Source: AC-32 sp963772975
GTDB taxonomy: Bacteria; Actinomycetota; Thermoleophilia; Gaiellales; Gaiellaceae
NCBI GenBank assembly: GCA_963772975.1
Contig: CAVYZH010000002.1
Span: 434,001-498,000, forward strand
Length of the DNA: 64,000 nt
Reading direction: 5' to 3'
Part shown: positions 62,609 to 64,000 of the stretch, one piece after another
Layout of the letters: each line of letters starts with the position of its first letter
How positions within the stretch are numbered: the first letter of the stretch is position 1
Notes under the pieces: generated by a model
Databases searched by the model: none
What the model saw: the letters and a program-made list of their open reading frames with translations, nothing else
What the model was told of the DNA's origin: nothing
Program-made: the position numbers and the translations under genes

Positions 62609-64000
62609 TTACCGGGTGAACAGGACGACCTGTGCATCCGATTCCTCCGTCTGGGTGGGGACGACGGCGAACACCGGCGCATGGCTGCCGCCACCGATCG
62701 AGTCGGTCGGCCCGGCGTCCTGCCAGCGGAAGGCGACGCCCGCGAAGTTCTGGAACCAGGGCTGGAGCTGGGGGTACGAGGTCGTCGGGTCGAGCTGCAG
62801 GTGCAGGTGCGGGCCGGTGGCGTGGCCGGTCATCCCGACGAGGCCGACCTCCGTGCCGACGGCGAGCTGCACGCCGGTGGTGACGGTCGGGTCGAGGAAG
62901 GAGAGGTGGCAGTACGTCCACTCCTGCCCGTCGGCGGTGTCGATCGTAAGGCCGATGCCGCAGCGGCCCTCGGGGGTGTCGTAGGAGCGCACGACGATCG
63001 CGTCGGCGAGCGCGTAGACCGGGGAGCCCTCCGGGGCGGCGATGTCGGCCGCCGGATAGTCGTGATGGTGGTGCGAGACCGAGACGAGCGTGGGGCCGCC
63101 CCCGACCGGGAAGACGTACTGGCCGTCGTAGGCCGGCGCGGCCATCAGCGAGCCGGCGGCCGGGGCGAACGAGGCCGAGAGCGAGCGGTCGCGCGCCTGG
63201 GCGAGATCCTGCCGTGCCTGGGTGAGGACGCCCTGCAGTGAGCTGACGCGGGCACGCGCGTCGCTGACCCGCACGCCGAGCTGGACGGCGCGCTGGTCGA
63301 GCGCAAGCTGGTCGGAGAGGAGGCGCGCTGACGCCGCGCGGCGGCGCAGCGAGGCCTCGCGGCGGCTGAGCGCGCGCAGGTCGCGCTCGGCCTTCAGCAC
63401 CTTCCGGTTCGCCCGCACGACCGCCTTGCGGCTCTGGTCGAGCGATACCTGCAGCCGGTCGAGGTTGAACGTCGCGTCCACCCCGCCACTGCCGAAGAGC
63501 TGGGCGAGCTGGAGCACTTCGTCGACGTACCACTGGGCGTGGTTGTAGGAGAAGACGGCCCGCGAGATGTCGGTCGCGCCGCCGGAAGCTGCGAGGTAGC
63601 GCGCGGCCGCGGCGATCGCGTCCTCGGCGCTCCACGGATTCGCGAGCCCGTCGCCGTCGGCGTCGACGCCCCAGCGCTCCCAGGTCGACGGCATGAACTG
63701 CATCCAGCCGATCGCGCCTGCCGAGCTCGGGCCCATGTTCCGGCCGAAGTTCGACTCGACCTTGTTGATCGCCGCGAGCACCTGCCACGGCACGCCGTAG
63801 AGCGCGCCGTCGCGCTGCCAGAGCGCCAGCAGCTGGTCGTAGCTGCGCTCCTCGACGAAGGCCGGCCGCTGCTGCAGCTCGGGCGGAAAGGAGATCGAGC
63901 CCGGCGTGTTCGGCACCTCGGCGCTCGGCAGGAACGCCGGCGAGGCCGGCGAGACCGATGAAACCACCCGAAAGACATCTGCGCTCGCCGTTCCGGCGAG
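62609..64000 (-). CDS. Lytic transglycosylase plus M23 metallopeptidase (N-terminus outside window)
   Basis: At least 463 residues; the reading is open to the right edge (LAGTASADVFRVVSSVSPAS), so the signal peptide lies outside. SLT domain: VLAAINKVESNFGRNMGPSS with the catalytic Glu, then GAIGWMQFMPSTWERWGVDA and DAIAAAARYLAASGGATDIS. A coiled-coil (ANRKVLKAERDLRALSRREA to LQGVLTQARQDLAQARDRS) leads to a LytM/M23 domain. It contains SHHHHDYPAADIAAPEGSPV (HxxxD), EWTYCHLSFLD and TGHATGPHLHLQL (HxH). Hydrolyses both glycan and peptide parts of peptidoglycan, probably in cell separation or wall turnover. Confidence 0.92.
   Translation of the reverse strand, partial: LAGTASADVFRVVSSVSPASPAFLPSAEVPNTPGSISFPPELQQRPAFVEERSYDQLLALWQRDGALYGVPWQVLAAINKVESNFGRNMGPSSAGAIGWMQFMPSTWERWGVDADGDGLANPWSAEDAIAAAARYLAASGGATDISRAVFSYNHAQWYVDEVLQLAQLFGSGGVDATFNLDRLQVSLDQSRKAVVRANRKVLKAERDLRALSRREASLRRRAASARLLSDQLALDQRAVQLGVRVSDARARVSSLQGVLTQARQDLAQARDRSLSASFAPAAGSLMAAPAYDGQYVFPVGGGPTLVSVSHHHHDYPAADIAAPEGSPVYALADAIVVRSYDTPEGRCGIGLTIDTADGQEWTYCHLSFLDPTVTTGVQLAVGTEVGLVGMTGHATGPHLHLQLDPTTSYPQLQPWFQNFAGVAFRWQDAGPTDSIGGGSHAPVFAVVPTQTEESDAQVVLFTR

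Overview
The window comes from a GC-rich bacterium whose proteins look actinobacterial. The best guess is a Thermoleophilia-type lineage (Gaiellales/Solirubrobacterales). The reasons are the actinobacterial rpoB/rpoC sequences, a mycothiol-type arsenate reductase, proteins with homing-endonuclease-associated repeats, and a complete type IV pilus locus in a high-GC Gram-positive-like genome. This placement is inferred from protein resemblance and was not computed.

Layout. (1) 1-11.9 kb, minus strand: tRNA-Met, rpmG-secE-nusG-rplK-rplA-rplJ-rplL, a secreted protein gene, then rpoB and rpoC (rpoC runs off the left edge). (2) 12-16.4 kb: a frameshifted creatininase/pdxH pair, two proteins built from homing-endonuclease-associated repeats, and a conserved winged-helix hypothetical followed by the broken remnant of a second gene. 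(3) 16.4-23.3 kb: an arsenic region with three ArsR-type regulators, two aquaporins, a metallophosphoesterase, ArsC, ArsM, an ACR3 efflux pump and a DUF2180 protein. (4) 23.5-31.8 kb: a reactive-sulfur region with two paralogous ArsR-type regulators sharing an ACAACT/AGTTGT palindrome. It includes an MMPL exporter, two DUF2892 membrane proteins, a thioredoxin, OsmC, a PLP enzyme, an SQR-like flavoprotein, TusE and DsrE2. (5) 31.8-35 kb: membrane transporters. (6) 35.1-50.4 kb: a type IV pilus locus (pilC, pilT-M-N-O and a PilP-like gene, three tandem major pilins, pilB, pilD, minor pilins, a PASTA protein). (7) 50.7-64 kb: a glutamine synthetase-like/amidohydrolase pair, a CHRD protein, a PQQ-type sugar dehydrogenase with a PKD domain, conserved small proteins, a large Ig-like repeat surface protein, and a lytic transglycosylase/M23 peptidase cut by the right edge.

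The main observation is promoter-like. Most transcription units of the pilus locus have a GCCGATA element just before the first gene, and several have TCAAG or a close variant 15-16 bp upstream of it. This is the architecture of sigma-28 (FliA/WhiG/SigD) promoters. In five cases the element ends only 7-10 bases before the start codon, which suggests leaderless mRNAs; the three pilins instead have 41-42-base gaps with strong ribosome binding sites. I infer a sigma-28-type pilus regulon.

A second theme is that many otherwise conserved genes (creatininase, pdxH, arsR, acr3, MMPL, PLP enzyme, osmC, pilC) carry single-base frameshifts, some next to short homopolymers. Since the reading resumes perfectly in another frame, consensus sequencing error is at least as likely as real gene decay. 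These genes are described as frameshifted rather than lost.
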